A DNA stretch of 64,000 nucleotides from NCBI RefSeq assembly GCF_003182355.1, contig NZ_QGTW01000012.1:62001-126000 (forward strand), written 5' to 3'. This DNA is from Cytobacillus oceanisediminis (GTDB lineage Bacteria > Bacillota > Bacilli > Bacillales > Cytobacillaceae). Below, in pieces: positions 1-8,885 of this stretch (positions are counted from its first letter, which is position 1; every line of letters begins with the position of its first letter). The notes beneath the pieces were generated by a model. It was not told where the DNA came from. It searched no databases and was given only the letters and a program-made list of their open reading frames with translations. Both the position numbers and the translations under genes were made by a program.

Positions 1-4
1 TTTG

Positions 5-148
5 ATGGGCAACCCGAAAAAAAACCGAGAGCATTTTGCTCCAAATCATATTGGTACACAATCGCGCGGATTTGGCGGCAATAAAGGCAAGAAAATGCAG
101 GATAAATCCGGTCAGCATGCACAAGTTATACAAACAAAAGGTGAATAA
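5..148 (+). CDS. sspN: Small acid-soluble spore protein N
   Basis: A 47-residue reading frame starts at the ATG at position 5. It is very basic and ends in the typical SspN tail QTKGE, with an [12 protein letters not shown] segment like that of Bacillus SspN. The family is a minor spore-core protein made in the forespore. The next gene is tlp, exactly as in the B. subtilis sspN-tlp pair, which supports the call. The ribosome binding site and promoter lie outside the window. A hairpin follows at 164-192. Confidence 0.88.
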   Translation: MGNPKKNREHFAPNHIGTQSRGFGGNKGKKMQDKSGQHAQVIQTKGE

Positions 149-163
149 TATACAGGTTATATG

Positions 164-192
164 CCTGCCGCTTCCCCCTGCGGCGGGTTTTC
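164..192 (+). terminator. Terminator-like hairpin after sspN
   Basis: An 8-bp GC-rich stem (CCTGCCGC with GCGGCGGG, one G-T pair) is followed by TTTT. It lies between sspN and tlp, so some readthrough into tlp is possible. Confidence 0.6.
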
Positions 193-304
193 TATTTTAA
201 TCAAATTCTCTAAAGGCAAGATACCCACACTTTTCCGCCGATAATTTATCTGCTCTTTCACAAACTAATTTTGTACCATCACTCATCTAAGGGAGGAACT
301 TACC

Positions 305-553
305 ATGGCACATAACAAACCAAATCCCGATGACCGCAGCGATAATGTAGAAAAGCTTCAATCCATGATCGTCCATACAATTGAAAACATGGACGAAGCG
401 GAGGAGTCAATGGAGTTTGCAAATGCCGAGGAGCTTGCCCGAATCGAAGCCAAAAATGAGCGACGCCGCGAAAGTATTGATTCATTCCGCTCTGAGATAA
501 AAGATGAATACCAGGCACAGCAAAACGGATACAAAAACGAAAATAACTATTAA
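305..553 (+). CDS. tlp: Small acid-soluble spore protein Tlp
   Basis: This 82-residue protein has the Tlp-family pattern: [13 protein letters not shown] near the start, TIENM(D)EAEESMEFA in the middle and KNERRRESI before the end. In Bacillus, Tlp is a minor small acid-soluble protein of the spore core; the thioredoxin-like name is historical and there is no CxxC motif. The ATG at 305 has a GGGAGGAA ribosome binding site at about 291-298. The gene follows sspN and is closed by a strong terminator at 568-601. Confidence 0.92.
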   Translation: MAHNKPNPDDRSDNVEKLQSMIVHTIENMDEAEESMEFANAEELARIEAKNERRRESIDSFRSEIKDEYQAQQNGYKNENNY

Positions 554-567
554 TAAAAAATCTTCCG

Positions 568-601
568 AAAAAACCTGATCAAATTTTGATTAGGTTTTTT
601 C
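568..601 (+). terminator. Rho-independent terminator after tlp
   Basis: A near-perfect A/T-flanked inverted repeat around CCTGATCAAA/TTTTGATTAGG ends in a run of six T. Confidence 0.8.
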
Positions 602-700
602 CTATAGGTAGCATCGATATTAGTAAGTGCTCATCCTTATAGAATATAGAAGAAATATGGTAAGATAAGTTGTGGAAACTAAGAAGAGAAGTGATGAATA

Positions 701-3019
701 GTGGCACAACAGTATAGACAGCAAAAAACAGCCGATGAGCAGGTTCAGGAATGGAAAAATGAACTTGATTATAAAGGATACATACAGAATGAAGCAGATT
801 TGCTTTATTTTATTAAAAACTTGAATGAAGAGAAAGAGCCTAAGCTCCTTTCTGAATTATTAACATTAGCAGGTCTTTCAAGATGCCATAAATTTACTGA
901 CGATAATCTAGGGACTGCGTGGCTTCAAAAGGCAGTTGATCTGGATCCTGAAAATCTTAAGGCTGCTGCCCAATTGGGAAAATCAGAATGGAAAAACAAG
1001 TCAAATGTTCTGGAGGGACTGACTTTTCCTCCGATCCGAGAAACGGACAACAGGGCTGCAAAAAAGAAAACGGCAGAACAGTTTATCGAAATCTGCCGCA
1101 GTTTTATAAATAAGGCTGATGATGAGCTGGATGATCTCAATAAGAAAATTAAAGCTTATCAGGGTCCTGAGTATCACAAACTTTCTGCAATCCTGGAAAA
1201 AGCAATTGAAGAAACAGCTTTGCTCTTAAGGGCTTCAGAAGAATATGAGCAATCCATCTCCGGTGTATTTCATACTTCTACTTACTACACAGATATGAAG
1301 AAGCACCTTATGGAGATTAAACAGCTACAGGAAGAATGGAAAGAAGTTTTTGAAGCTGATGAAGATGAAATGGATTCAGAAAAGGATCCACTGGATGAGT
1401 TAAATGAAATGGTTGGGTTAAAGACGGTTAAGACCAGGTTCCATGACTTTTACCGTTTCTTAAAATATCAAAATGAACGGAAATCACTTGGTTTTCAGAC
1501 TAGAGATGAACTTAGCCTTAATATGATATTGACCGGCAATCCGGGAACAGGTAAAACAACGATTGCACGGCTTCTGGCTAAAATTTACCACAGTCTTGGT
1601 GTACTGCCGCGTGAAGAGGTAATCGAGGCTGACCGCTCACAGCTAGTGGGAGGATTTGTCGGTCAAACAGAAGAAAATGTCAGGTCTGCAGTTGAAAAAG
1701 CAATTGGAGGGGTTCTGTTTATCGATGAAGCCTATAGTTTAAAACGGGAGGGACAGACTGGAAGCGACTACGGGCAAACCGCAATCGATACACTCGTTTC
1801 TCTCATGACAGGGAATGAGTACGGAGGCAAATTCGCGGTTATTATGGCCGGCTATCCTGAAGAAATGAGGCAATTTCTGGACAGCAATCCCGGTTTGCGT
1901 AGCCGTTTTCCGGAATCAAACTTTATTGCACTGCCTGATTATTCAAATGAGGAGCTTCTCTTGATTGCAGAAAAGCTTGCCGCTGATAATGACTATGTTC
2001 TGACAGAAGGTGCAAAAATAGAGCTTGGCAAACGGATTGAAAAAGAGCGGGTGGATGACACGTTTGGCAATGCCCGGACTGTCAGAAATATAGTTTTGGA
2101 TGCCATTTTTAAAAAAGGATCCCAATCAAAAACCGATCAAAACATCTTGGCATATACACTTCTGGAGAAAGAAGATTTTGAAAGCGAAGATGAGGAACAA
2201 CAAATGGATCCTCGTGAGCAGCTTGATCAATTAATTGGCCTCGAAACGGTTAAAGCAGAGGTTAAGAATCTTGTTTCTTTTGTAAAAATGCAGCAGATAC
2301 GTCGCGAGAAAGGACTGCCTGTCGTACCGATTCAACTGCATTCTGTATTTACAGGGAATCCAGGGACGGGTAAAACAACAGTTGCAAAAATATATGCAGA
2401 ACTGCTGAAGGATTGCGGCTTTCTGAAAAGAGGGCATCTAATGGTTGCTAGCCGGGCAGATTTTGTGGCTGGCTATGTCGGCCAAACAGCGATAAAAACA
2501 AAGAAAAAGATAAGAGAAGCTTTAGGCGGCGTTCTCTTTATAGATGAAGCCTACTCGCTATTATCCCAAACTTCAGGTGATTTCGGGAAAGAAGTCATTG
2601 ATACATTAGTGGATGAAATGACAAAACATAACGAAAACCTTGTCGTTGTATTAGCAGGATATCCAAATGAAATGGAAGGGCTGCTGAATAGCAATCCAGG
2701 GTTAAAATCCCGGTTTAAAAAATTCTTTCATTTCAATGATTATTCAACCGGTGAGCTTTTGGAAATCATCGTATCTTACGCTAACCAGTACAAATACAGG
2801 CTAACGGAGCGGGCAAAGGATTATCTGGTGACTACCTTATCTGAAATAACGATTAATGGGAACGGCCGTTTTGCTGCAAACCTTGCGGATGAAGCGATCC
2901 AGGCACAGGCCATGAGAATTGTTTCAGAACTGAGCATCGATCAAGATCATGAGCAGGTTAGCATACTGGAGAGAGAGGACTTCGAGACAGCTTTAAATAA
3001 GATGAGAAAAGGGGACTAG
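701..3019 (+). CDS. Double AAA+ ATPase of the CbxX/CfqX (SpoVK-like) family
   Basis: This 772-residue protein has a helical, possibly TPR-like N-terminal third (about 1-235) and then two AAA+ modules. Each has a perfect Walker A (GNPGTGKTT, about residues 278-286 and 552-560) and Walker B (LFIDEAYSL, about 338-346 and 611-619). The repeated VGG/VAGYVGQT segments are also typical of CbxX/CfqX. The family remodels proteins; B. subtilis SpoVK has only one such module in 322 residues, so this is a longer architecture. The start is a GTG with an AAGAGAAG site. yneP follows after 2 bp, so they are probably cotranscribed. The substrate cannot be told from sequence. It interrupts the usual tlp-yneP junction. 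Confidence 0.85.
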   Translation: MAQQYRQQKTADEQVQEWKNELDYKGYIQNEADLLYFIKNLNEEKEPKLLSELLTLAGLSRCHKFTDDNLGTAWLQKAVDLDPENLKAAAQLGKSEWKNKSNVLEGLTFPPIRETDNRAAKKKTAEQFIEICRSFINKADDELDDLNKKIKAYQGPEYHKLSAILEKAIEETALLLRASEEYEQSISGVFHTSTYYTDMKKHLMEIKQLQEEWKEVFEADEDEMDSEKDPLDELNEMVGLKTVKTRFHDFYRFLKYQNERKSLGFQTRDELSLNMILTGNPGTGKTTIARLLAKIYHSLGVLPREEVIEADRSQLVGGFVGQTEENVRSAVEKAIGGVLFIDEAYSLKREGQTGSDYGQTAIDTLVSLMTGNEYGGKFAVIMAGYPEEMRQFLDSNPGLRSRFPESNFIALPDYSNEELLLIAEKLAADNDYVLTEGAKIELGKRIEKERVDDTFGNARTVRNIVLDAIFKKGSQSKTDQNILAYTLLEKEDFESEDEEQQMDPREQLDQLIGLETVKAEVKNLVSFVKMQQIRREKGLPVVPIQLHSVFTGNPGTGKTTVAKIYAELLKDCGFLKRGHLMVASRADFVAGYVGQTAIKTKKKIREALGGVLFIDEAYSLLSQTSGDFGKEVIDTLVDEMTKHNENLVVVLAGYPNEMEGLLNSNPGLKSRFKKFFHFNDYSTGELLEIIVSYANQYKYRLTERAKDYLVTTLSEITINGNGRFAANLADEAIQAQAMRIVSELSIDQDHEQVSILEREDFETALNKMRKGD

Positions 3020-3021
3020 CA

Positions 3022-3459
3022 ATGTTAATATCAACAAAAGAAGTGGAAGTCAGATATGCAGAAACAGACCAGATGGGCGTCGTTTATCATGCGAACTACC
3101 TGATTTGGATGGAGCTCGGGCGGACCCAGATCATTAAAGACCTGGGATTCAGTTATGCCGAAATGGAACAGGATGGAATCATCTCTCCAGTTCTGGATAT
3201 TCAGGCATCCTACAAAAAGCCGCTCCGTTATGGACAAATAGCTACAATTAAGACATGGATTGAAGAATATGACGGCTTCCGTGTCAGCTATGGCTATGAA
3301 ATTTTTAATGACGGGGGAGAGCTTGCTGTCACTGGCTCTTCGAAGCATGTATGCGTCAAAAAGGATTCCTTCCGCCCGATATCAATCAAAAAGAAGTATC
3401 CGGACTGGCACGAAGCATACGAAAAAGCTAAAAAGCAGCCAGAAGAGGCTATAAGATAA
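3022..3459 (+). CDS. yneP: YbgC/FadM-type acyl-CoA thioesterase
   Basis: This 145-residue hotdog-fold protein has the family signature YAETDQMGVVYHANYLIWMELGR (Asp-14 region) near the N terminus. The YbgC/4-hydroxybenzoyl-CoA thioesterase family hydrolyses acyl-CoA thioesters in the cytoplasm; the substrate is unknown. It starts 2 bp after the AAA+ ATPase stop codon. Position before yneQ and yneR matches B. subtilis yneP. Confidence 0.88.
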   Translation: MLISTKEVEVRYAETDQMGVVYHANYLIWMELGRTQIIKDLGFSYAEMEQDGIISPVLDIQASYKKPLRYGQIATIKTWIEEYDGFRVSYGYEIFNDGGELAVTGSSKHVCVKKDSFRPISIKKKYPDWHEAYEKAKKQPEEAIR

Positions 3460-3495
3460 TTTGGATTGCTGTTTATGTAAAGGATGGAGAATGAC

Positions 3496-3822
3496 ATGGC
3501 TTTCGGCCTTCGAAAAAAAGAGCTTTGTGAATGGAAAATGAAAATAGACCAGGGAGAAATTGCCTTCCTAACCCATTATTGGATTGATGATCGCTTCCCT
3601 GGATGTAAAACAGTCACAAAGGTCGGCTGTTCTGATTTGAAGAAATTGATCGAATGGGGAGAAAAACATGGCCTTAAGCCAGAATGGATCGACCTCCGAA
3701 AAGATGGCTACTCACACTTTGATTTAGTCGGTGAAAGGCAAGCAGAAATTTTAAAGAAGGAACAGCTCATGGATCATTTAAAACGATTTAAGGAATTTGG
3801 AAATGACGAGGCGACATGCTGA
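3496..3822 (+). CDS. yneQ: YneQ-like conserved protein
   Basis: This 108-residue soluble protein has no recognised catalytic motif and is identified by similarity to and position of B. subtilis yneQ. An upstream in-frame ATG at 3484 exists, but the GGAGA site at about 3486-3490 sits within it and is well spaced for the ATG at 3496, so the shorter start is chosen. It is transcribed convergently with yneR. Confidence 0.72.
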   Translation: MAFGLRKKELCEWKMKIDQGEIAFLTHYWIDDRFPGCKTVTKVGCSDLKKLIEWGEKHGLKPEWIDLRKDGYSHFDLVGERQAEILKKEQLMDHLKRFKEFGNDEATC

Positions 3823-3841
3823 AAAAACATCCTTGATTAAA

Positions 3842-3872
3842 ACAAAAAATAGAAGCAGACCTGGTCTGCTTC
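3842..3872 (-). terminator. Terminator for yneR
   Basis: The stem GAAGCAGAC/GTCTGCTTC has a 3-base loop and, read on the minus strand, is followed by TATTTTTTG. It separates convergent yneQ and yneR. Confidence 0.7.
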
Positions 3873-3877
3873 CGTCA

Positions 3878-4168
3878 TTACTTATCGTATTTAAATTCAG
3901 GTTCCTTCGCTTTTTCATTAAATTCTACGAATAGATCATGATTATCGAAATACCAAAGGTCTTTTTCTTCTATAAAATAAGTGATTCCGTCTTTTTCAGT
4001 GTGTACACCTGCATTGTGGGGCTGTTCGTTGGAGACACCCAGTGAAAATCCCTGCTGGACGGTGCTGCAGCCACCGTATCTTGCAAAAAAGCGGACATAG
4101 TCACCCTTGTTCAAGAGCATTTCTTCTTGATACCATGCGGCAGCCTGATCGTTAATATGTATTTTCAT
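3878..4168 (-). CDS. yneR: HesB-like protein YneR
   Basis: This 96-residue protein resembles the HesB/YadR/YfhF family, which is related to A-type Fe-S scaffold proteins. It has RYGGCSTVQQGFSLG and YFIEEKDLW but only one cysteine, so it lacks the three cysteines of true A-type scaffolds; a role as Fe-S carrier is doubtful. Minus strand, with GGAGGAG upstream of the ATG. Order and orientation fit B. subtilis yneR. Confidence 0.82.
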   Translation of the reverse strand: MKIHINDQAAAWYQEEMLLNKGDYVRFFARYGGCSTVQQGFSLGVSNEQPHNAGVHTEKDGITYFIEEKDLWYFDNHDLFVEFNEKAKEPEFKYDK

Positions 4169-4297
4169 TTTGAAACTCCTCCTCTTGGGTGATAGTTATA
4201 TTATAGGCTAGATTTTATTTAAGTGCGAATGATCCAATTTGAAACAGTCAATCCAGGTTTCATTGCCATTTATTAAATTCTTTAAAGAGGTGATAAG

Positions 4298-4558
4298 ATG
4301 ACTTCCTATCGGTTTTTTAATATTTTGGGTGCCATTTTGTTTGCAGGGATTGCCCTGCAGATGTTTATCCAAACCAGCGGTGCAAAAAAACTAATCGAAG
4401 CAGGGAGCTTTATAGCAGTTTCTGCCCTTTTGTATTTTATCCTCGTTTCTGTTTTTCATAAAAATAAAAATCTTTTTGTCCCGTTGATGGCGGTGTTGGT
4501 TTTGCTTTCTGTAGGAATGGTTTTTCTGCAGGAAACGATTTTCGGAGGAGCACACTAA
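4298..4558 (+). CDS. Small integral membrane protein, function unknown
   Basis: This 86-residue protein has three hydrophobic segments at about residues 7-25, 36-54 and 58-78 and few charged residues. The ribosome binding site AAAGAGGTG is well placed. I do not recognise the family. It converges with the CPBP protease gene across a shared terminator. Confidence 0.6.
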   Translation: MTSYRFFNILGAILFAGIALQMFIQTSGAKKLIEAGSFIAVSALLYFILVSVFHKNKNLFVPLMAVLVLLSVGMVFLQETIFGGAH

Positions 4559-4561
4559 GAT

Positions 4562-4607
4562 AAAAAAGGAGTCCTTGCATAGAAAACTGCACGGACTCCT
4601 TTTTTAT
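4562..4607. terminator. Bidirectional terminator
   Basis: A long stem (AAAAAAGGAGTCC with GGACTCCTTTTTT, extended by TGCA/TGCA) carries A and T runs on both sides, and serves the convergent genes ending at 4558 and 4604. Confidence 0.85.
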
Positions 4608-5419
4608 ACTGAAAATGGGATGGAGCCGCTAAGGATCATTAATACGTTGATTGCGCTATGCCAAAGTATAGCAGGGATCATGCTGCCCGATTTGACCGTT
4701 ATGGCTCCATAGAATACTCCTCCTATGGCAAATAAGAGACATACAGCAAGAGAGTAACCAAGCATCAAATGGGAAAATCCAAAAGAAATTCCGGAGAAAA
4801 TGACAGCGGCTTTTTCTCCTGCTAGGTCTGCCATTCTAGTTAATAAAATTCCCCTCCATAAAACTTCTTCCATAATTGCATTTACAGCTGAAAAGCCAAT
4901 CAGGAAAACAAAAAAATCATTTCCAAAAGGAATATCAGCTGAAAAAATGGCAGGGGATAAAATAACGCTATTGATAATCAAAGCTATAATCAAAAATCCT
5001 TTAATTGAAAGCGAATGAAACCCTCTCCATATAAACGGAAAATAAATTCGGGTTTCCCAGCTAGGTTTTTGCCAATAGTGATTTGCTGACTTATTAAATT
5101 TCTTACTAACATATATAATAAGCAGGATAGGTATTATTAACAAAACACGGTTAAGGATCAATAATATATAAGTGTGAAAAGGCAGTTCATCAAGCAGCCT
5201 GTCTCCATACAAAAATATTAGATTGCCGGCCAAATAAGCGGCAATGGTCCAGGAAAATACACGCTCTTGCCGGGAAGTAAAAACTAAAAAAAGAATGAGT
5301 GCAAAAGTCAGGATAAAAGCAAAAATAAAAAGTTTAAATTGAAAAAGCAGAAGAACAGCCAGAAAAATGCTCAGCTGTAAATAGAGAAAATCTTTTTTCT
5401 TCGCATGAGAGACGTCCAT
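4604..5419 (-). CDS. CPBP family intramembrane metalloprotease
   Basis: This multi-spanning membrane protein of about 271 residues contains the CPBP (Abi) motifs in order: EEVLWRG (EExxxR), FSHLMLG (FxxxH) and LWHSAIN (HxxxN). Members are glutamic-type intramembrane proteases or, in bacteria, often bacteriocin self-immunity or protein-processing factors; the target is unknown. The start is ambiguous: GTG-ATG-ATG-ATG follow one another at 5428-5417. The third ATG is chosen because it lies 8 nt from the GGGG core of the ribosome binding site. Confidence 0.85.
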   Translation of the reverse strand: MDVSHAKKKDFLYLQLSIFLAVLLLFQFKLFIFAFILTFALILFLVFTSRQERVFSWTIAAYLAGNLIFLYGDRLLDELPFHTYILLILNRVLLIIPILLIIYVSKKFNKSANHYWQKPSWETRIYFPFIWRGFHSLSIKGFLIIALIINSVILSPAIFSADIPFGNDFFVFLIGFSAVNAIMEEVLWRGILLTRMADLAGEKAAVIFSGISFGFSHLMLGYSLAVCLLFAIGGVFYGAITVKSGSMIPAILWHSAINVLMILSGSIPFSV

Positions 5420-5464
5420 CATCATCACCCCTTTTACCTGACTATTATTTCACCATTTTTCTTA

Positions 5465-5494
5465 CATTAAAAAGCGCCAGGTTAAGGCGCTTTA
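5465..5494 (-). terminator. Terminator for the CapA-like gene
   Basis: The stem AAAGCGCC/GGCGCTTT overlaps the stop codon of the gene ending at 5492 and is followed on the minus strand by TTTT. Confidence 0.7.
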
Positions 5495-6652
5495 GTCCAG
5501 CTTTCCAAGCATATGTTCCTGAATTTCGTTGTACTTGGATTCCGCATTTTTCATTCCATAGCTGCCAGCTTCTTTTAAAGGGACGATTCGATAATTTTTT
5601 TGCTGTTTATTGCTCACATAGGTTGGAAAGAAACTTGGATTGGAAAGTTTGATTTTGACGCCCTTTTGGTCAATATATTTAGTTATATGCACTGTTGCCA
5701 GGCCGCCAATATCTTTATAATCACGCATTTGGCCTGACAGGAAATTGCCAAGGGAATATACGACGAGGGATTTTCGTCCATCTTTAGCTTCAATCCATTC
5801 CATGGGCTGGAGTACATGCGGGTGGTGGCCAAATATAATATCAACACCTTCATCAACAAGATACTTCGCCAGCTCCTTTTGTTCATCCGTAGGCTGAAGC
5901 TGGTATTCATTTCCCCAATGCAGGCTCATGACAACGATGTCTGCTTCATTTTTAGCTCGATGAATTTCCTCCTGCATGAAAGGTTTATCAATTAAATTAA
6001 CAAGATAATCTTTTCCTTTGGGGACAGGAATGCCATTTGTACCATAGGTATATGATAGATAAGCGGCCTTAATGCCGTTTATATTCATGATTTTTAATGT
6101 TTGCCGCTCGTTTGCAGACCTGCTTGTTCCCACATGGGGCAATCCAATTTGATCCATATAGTCCAGTGAAGCTTTCAGGCCTTTTTCTCCTTTATCCAGT
6201 GAGTGATTATTTGCTGTTGAAACAATATCAATCCCCGCATCAATTAGGGCATCTCCCACTTCCTGTGGACTATTGAACATCGGGTAACTGGAAACACCAA
6301 TGGCCGTTCCGCCCAAAATTGTTTCTTGATTGGCAAGTAGAAGGTCAGGCTCTCCCAGTATAGGTTTTATATGTTCGAACATTGGCTTGAAGTCGTAGCT
6401 GGCTTGTGTTTTTGCGTCATTATACACCCGGTCATGGATGAGAATATCGCCAATGGCCCCCAAAATTGCCTCCTCTGTTAGCTGTTTGCTTAACAAAACA
6501 GATTCCCGAGCCTGGAAATGAAATTGAGCGGGTTTTTTGACTGCAGCAGAAGCTTTATTTTCCGTATACATTTTAAAAATCAAAAAGAATGAAAGTAATA
6601 CTAATGCTGAGCAAAAAAGTGTGGAAAACAATAACGCTTTTTTTATTTTCAT
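5492..6652 (-). CDS. CapA family protein (PgsA/YwtB-like)
   Basis: This 386-residue protein has one N-terminal membrane anchor (about residues 7-27) and an extracellular calcineurin-like fold. The CapA metallophosphatase-type motifs are GDILIHDR, NQETI, NNHSLDKG, LHWGNEY and GHHPHVLQP. In Bacillus the family includes PgsA/YwtB of poly-gamma-glutamate synthesis, but no pgsB or pgsC is nearby, so a different cell-surface role is likely. An AAGGGGAA ribosome binding site precedes the ATG. It stands alone, with a terminator overlapping its end. Confidence 0.85.
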   Translation of the reverse strand: MKIKKALLFSTLFCSALVLLSFFLIFKMYTENKASAAVKKPAQFHFQARESVLLSKQLTEEAILGAIGDILIHDRVYNDAKTQASYDFKPMFEHIKPILGEPDLLLANQETILGGTAIGVSSYPMFNSPQEVGDALIDAGIDIVSTANNHSLDKGEKGLKASLDYMDQIGLPHVGTSRSANERQTLKIMNINGIKAAYLSYTYGTNGIPVPKGKDYLVNLIDKPFMQEEIHRAKNEADIVVMSLHWGNEYQLQPTDEQKELAKYLVDEGVDIIFGHHPHVLQPMEWIEAKDGRKSLVVYSLGNFLSGQMRDYKDIGGLATVHITKYIDQKGVKIKLSNPSFFPTYVSNKQQKNYRIVPLKEAGSYGMKNAESKYNEIQEHMLGKLD

Positions 6653-6832
6653 AAAGTATTCCCCTTAACGTATAGGCATAAAAATATATGAATAGGCTTA
6701 AATTTAATATAATATAAATTTATACATTTTTCCTTATATTTTTAAAATTTAATTTTTTATGGCGGTTTTTGTCGTTTCTTTTACTCAATCAGGGGTAAAA
6801 GAAAGAAAAATATCTTAAAAGAGGTGAATCAG

Positions 6833-7126
6833 ATGTTTAAAATGACTGCCAATGCAATTAATGTGATTTCCAATGCCATTGAAAATGAAAAGAAAGACAA
6901 GCCTGCGGAACAATTGTATGTCCGGCTTTCAATGGGTATTGGTTGAGGCGGTCCTCAATTAAAGCTGTCTCTGGAAGAGCAGCCGTTAAGTTAAGATAAA
7001 GTGCTGGAGATAGAGGGGATCGATGTGCTTATCCATGAGCGTGACTATGTTCATTTTGATAGCACCAAGCTGGAATATGTAGAAGATGTCTTTGGAAGAG
7101 GCCGCTTTCAGTTATTAAAAATTTAG
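6833..7126 (+). pseudogene. HesB/IscA-like gene with two in-frame stops
   Basis: A 98-codon frame with a good GAGGTGAATC site starts at the ATG at 6833 and reads as an Fe-S-scaffold-like (HesB-type) protein to a TAG at 7126. It is interrupted by TGA at 6944-6946 (context MGIG-stop-GGPQLKL, where a cysteine is expected) and by TAA at 6992-6994. The downstream half still looks protein-like (EIEGIDVLIHE, then FGRGRFQLLKI). A selenocysteine reading of the TGA is not supported because the second stop is TAA. Decayed gene. Confidence 0.65.
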
Positions 7127-7193
7127 CGCTATTAAACATGCCTGTACGATTTAACATAGCGAAAAATGATGAGTTGCGGTTTTCAAACAGCAA

Positions 7194-7222
7194 AAGCGAT
7201 GCCGAATGGCATCGCTTCTTTT
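7194..7222. terminator. Hairpin terminator
   Basis: A 10-bp perfect stem AAGCGATGCC/GGCATCGCTT has a GAAT loop and is followed by CTTTT. It lies between the decayed HesB-like gene and the end of the minus-strand gene at 7221. Confidence 0.7.
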
Positions 7223-7415
7223 AATTCATCTCCATTTCTTCAATGAAATCAATCAGTTCATCAAAGCCTTTCAAAACTATTAATGGTAACCCATCACAGT
7301 CCATATCAGGACAAAATTCAAAAAGTTCAACTAAGAAATCCACTTTTGGGGATGCTTCGGTGACAGAAGTGGTGAAGATATAGCTTTGCTCTTTTAGCAT
7401 TTCTGTATTTTTCAA
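7221..7415 (-). CDS. Small hypothetical protein
   Basis: This 64-residue acidic protein is of unknown function, with no membrane segment. The frame is open from a GTG at 7424, but that codon lies inside the strong AAGGTGG ribosome binding site; the TTG at 7415 is 5 nt downstream of it and is the better start. I do not recognise the family. It is monocistronic and next to a sensor kinase gene transcribed in the same direction. Confidence 0.5.
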   Translation of the reverse strand: MKNTEMLKEQSYIFTTSVTEASPKVDFLVELFEFCPDMDCDGLPLIVLKGFDELIDFIEEMEMN

Positions 7416-7516
7416 TTGACCCACCTTCCACTAAAACAATTCTTGTTCTACTATTAGTTTACTATCTAACAGAAGGGAATTTTTTTTTATCTTTTGACAA
7501 ATTCACGAACAAAAGT

Positions 7517-8620
7517 TCATATATTTTTCTTGTTTGAAAATAGTGGAAGCTCGATCTTAAATACTGTTCCATCACCAGGCTGAGAATAGAGGATTATGTT
7601 GCCGCCATGTTCCTCTATTATTTTTTTGCAAATCGACAGGCCAATGCCTGTTCCATTTTCTTTTGTTGTATAAAATGGGACAAATAATTGGTCAATAGTC
7701 TCCTGTGACATTCCCGAACCGTTATCCTCGACAATTATATAGGCTTTTGCTTTTTTTGTTTCAGCTGATAGTCGGATCCTGGCATCTGACCTGTTAACAT
7801 TTTGAAGTGCTTCTAATGCGTTTTTTAAAATGTTCACCAATACCTGTTTAATCTGTTTGTTATCACCAAAAACTGAGGGATTGAAATCGCTGGGTTGTAT
7901 GGAAAGATCAATATTATGGAGATGTGCTTCGCTTTCAAATAATATCGTCATTTCTTTGATAAGTTTATTGAGGGATATTTCCGTTCTCTTCTTCTCCGGC
8001 GGCTTAGCGGCATTTAAAAATTCGTAGATAATATCATTCGCACGATTAATCTCTTCTAATGCAATTTCAGCATATTGCTCTTTGCCGATCTCTTTTAAAT
8101 ATGGTTTTAAGAGCTGAATAAAACCTTTTACAGTCGTTAAGGGATTTCTGATCTCATGTGCAATGCCAGCGGCAAGCTGCCCAACGTTGGCCATATAATC
8201 AGATGCGAGTGAAGCTTCATGAATTTCTTTTGCTGTTTTTTCAAAGTACTTCTTTTTTTCCAACAGTTGAAGATTAAATTGCAGCAGCTTCTTTTCGACA
8301 CGATCAGCCGTTTGCTTAAATTCCTGGTCTTCTATTGATAGAGGAAAACAGAATAAATGATGGCGGTTTTCTTCTTCCTCTAACAGATAAATTCGATGAG
8401 GCAAATACCTATCACCTAGTTTTAATTTTAATACTGTATATCCATTCCTGTTTAATTCAACTTTAAAGCTGCCAATTTCTTCAGATGCCAAAAAGTTTGT
8501 AAATAATAGGCCTGTCCACTTATCATCTTCACTTAAGGAAGCAGACAAAATCTCGTAATTTCCATTTATTAAAAAATAGGGAAAAGGCATTTTTTCCAAT
8601 AAACTTTTTGTTAAATACAT
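7517..8620 (-). CDS. Soluble sensor histidine kinase (sporulation-kinase-like)
   Basis: This 367-residue protein has no membrane segment. Residues 1-95 look like a PAS-type sensor. A HisKA domain carries the phospho-acceptor in AAGIAHEIRNP (His-155), followed by an HATPase_c domain with N box KQVLVNILKNALEAL, G1 box DNGSGMS, F box FVPFYTTK and G2 box GTGIGLS. This arrangement is typical of cytoplasmic Bacillus phosphorelay kinases that feed Spo0F. No response regulator is adjacent, so it is an orphan kinase, which fits that role. The ligand is unknown. No strong ribosome binding site is visible before the ATG at 8620. Confidence 0.85.
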   Translation of the reverse strand: MYLTKSLLEKMPFPYFLINGNYEILSASLSEDDKWTGLLFTNFLASEEIGSFKVELNRNGYTVLKLKLGDRYLPHRIYLLEEEENRHHLFCFPLSIEDQEFKQTADRVEKKLLQFNLQLLEKKKYFEKTAKEIHEASLASDYMANVGQLAAGIAHEIRNPLTTVKGFIQLLKPYLKEIGKEQYAEIALEEINRANDIIYEFLNAAKPPEKKRTEISLNKLIKEMTILFESEAHLHNIDLSIQPSDFNPSVFGDNKQIKQVLVNILKNALEALQNVNRSDARIRLSAETKKAKAYIIVEDNGSGMSQETIDQLFVPFYTTKENGTGIGLSICKKIIEEHGGNIILYSQPGDGTVFKIELPLFSNKKNI

Positions 8621-8885
8621 TTCTTAACCACCCTAACTATAAAAGTGTTTTGGCTGAAATTAAAGTTTACAAATATCATTTTGTGGTAAGTAAAAAGTGA
8701 TTTAACAGCCATAAACTAATGTATGGCGAAAGATATCAGATTATGTTTATTTATGTATAAAAAATAAATAAAAATCGCAGGCCTCAAATTATGTTTGATG
8801 ATAAGAGACAGGCCTATATAACTAGTATAGTGTTATTGAAAACTCAGAATCAACAAAACGATACGGCTTTGAAGGAGCAAATAGA

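Noticed and set aside
6944..6946. Selenocysteine codon in the HesB-like frame
   Set aside because: A second, TAA stop follows in the same frame and no SECIS-like hairpin was recognised next to the TGA.
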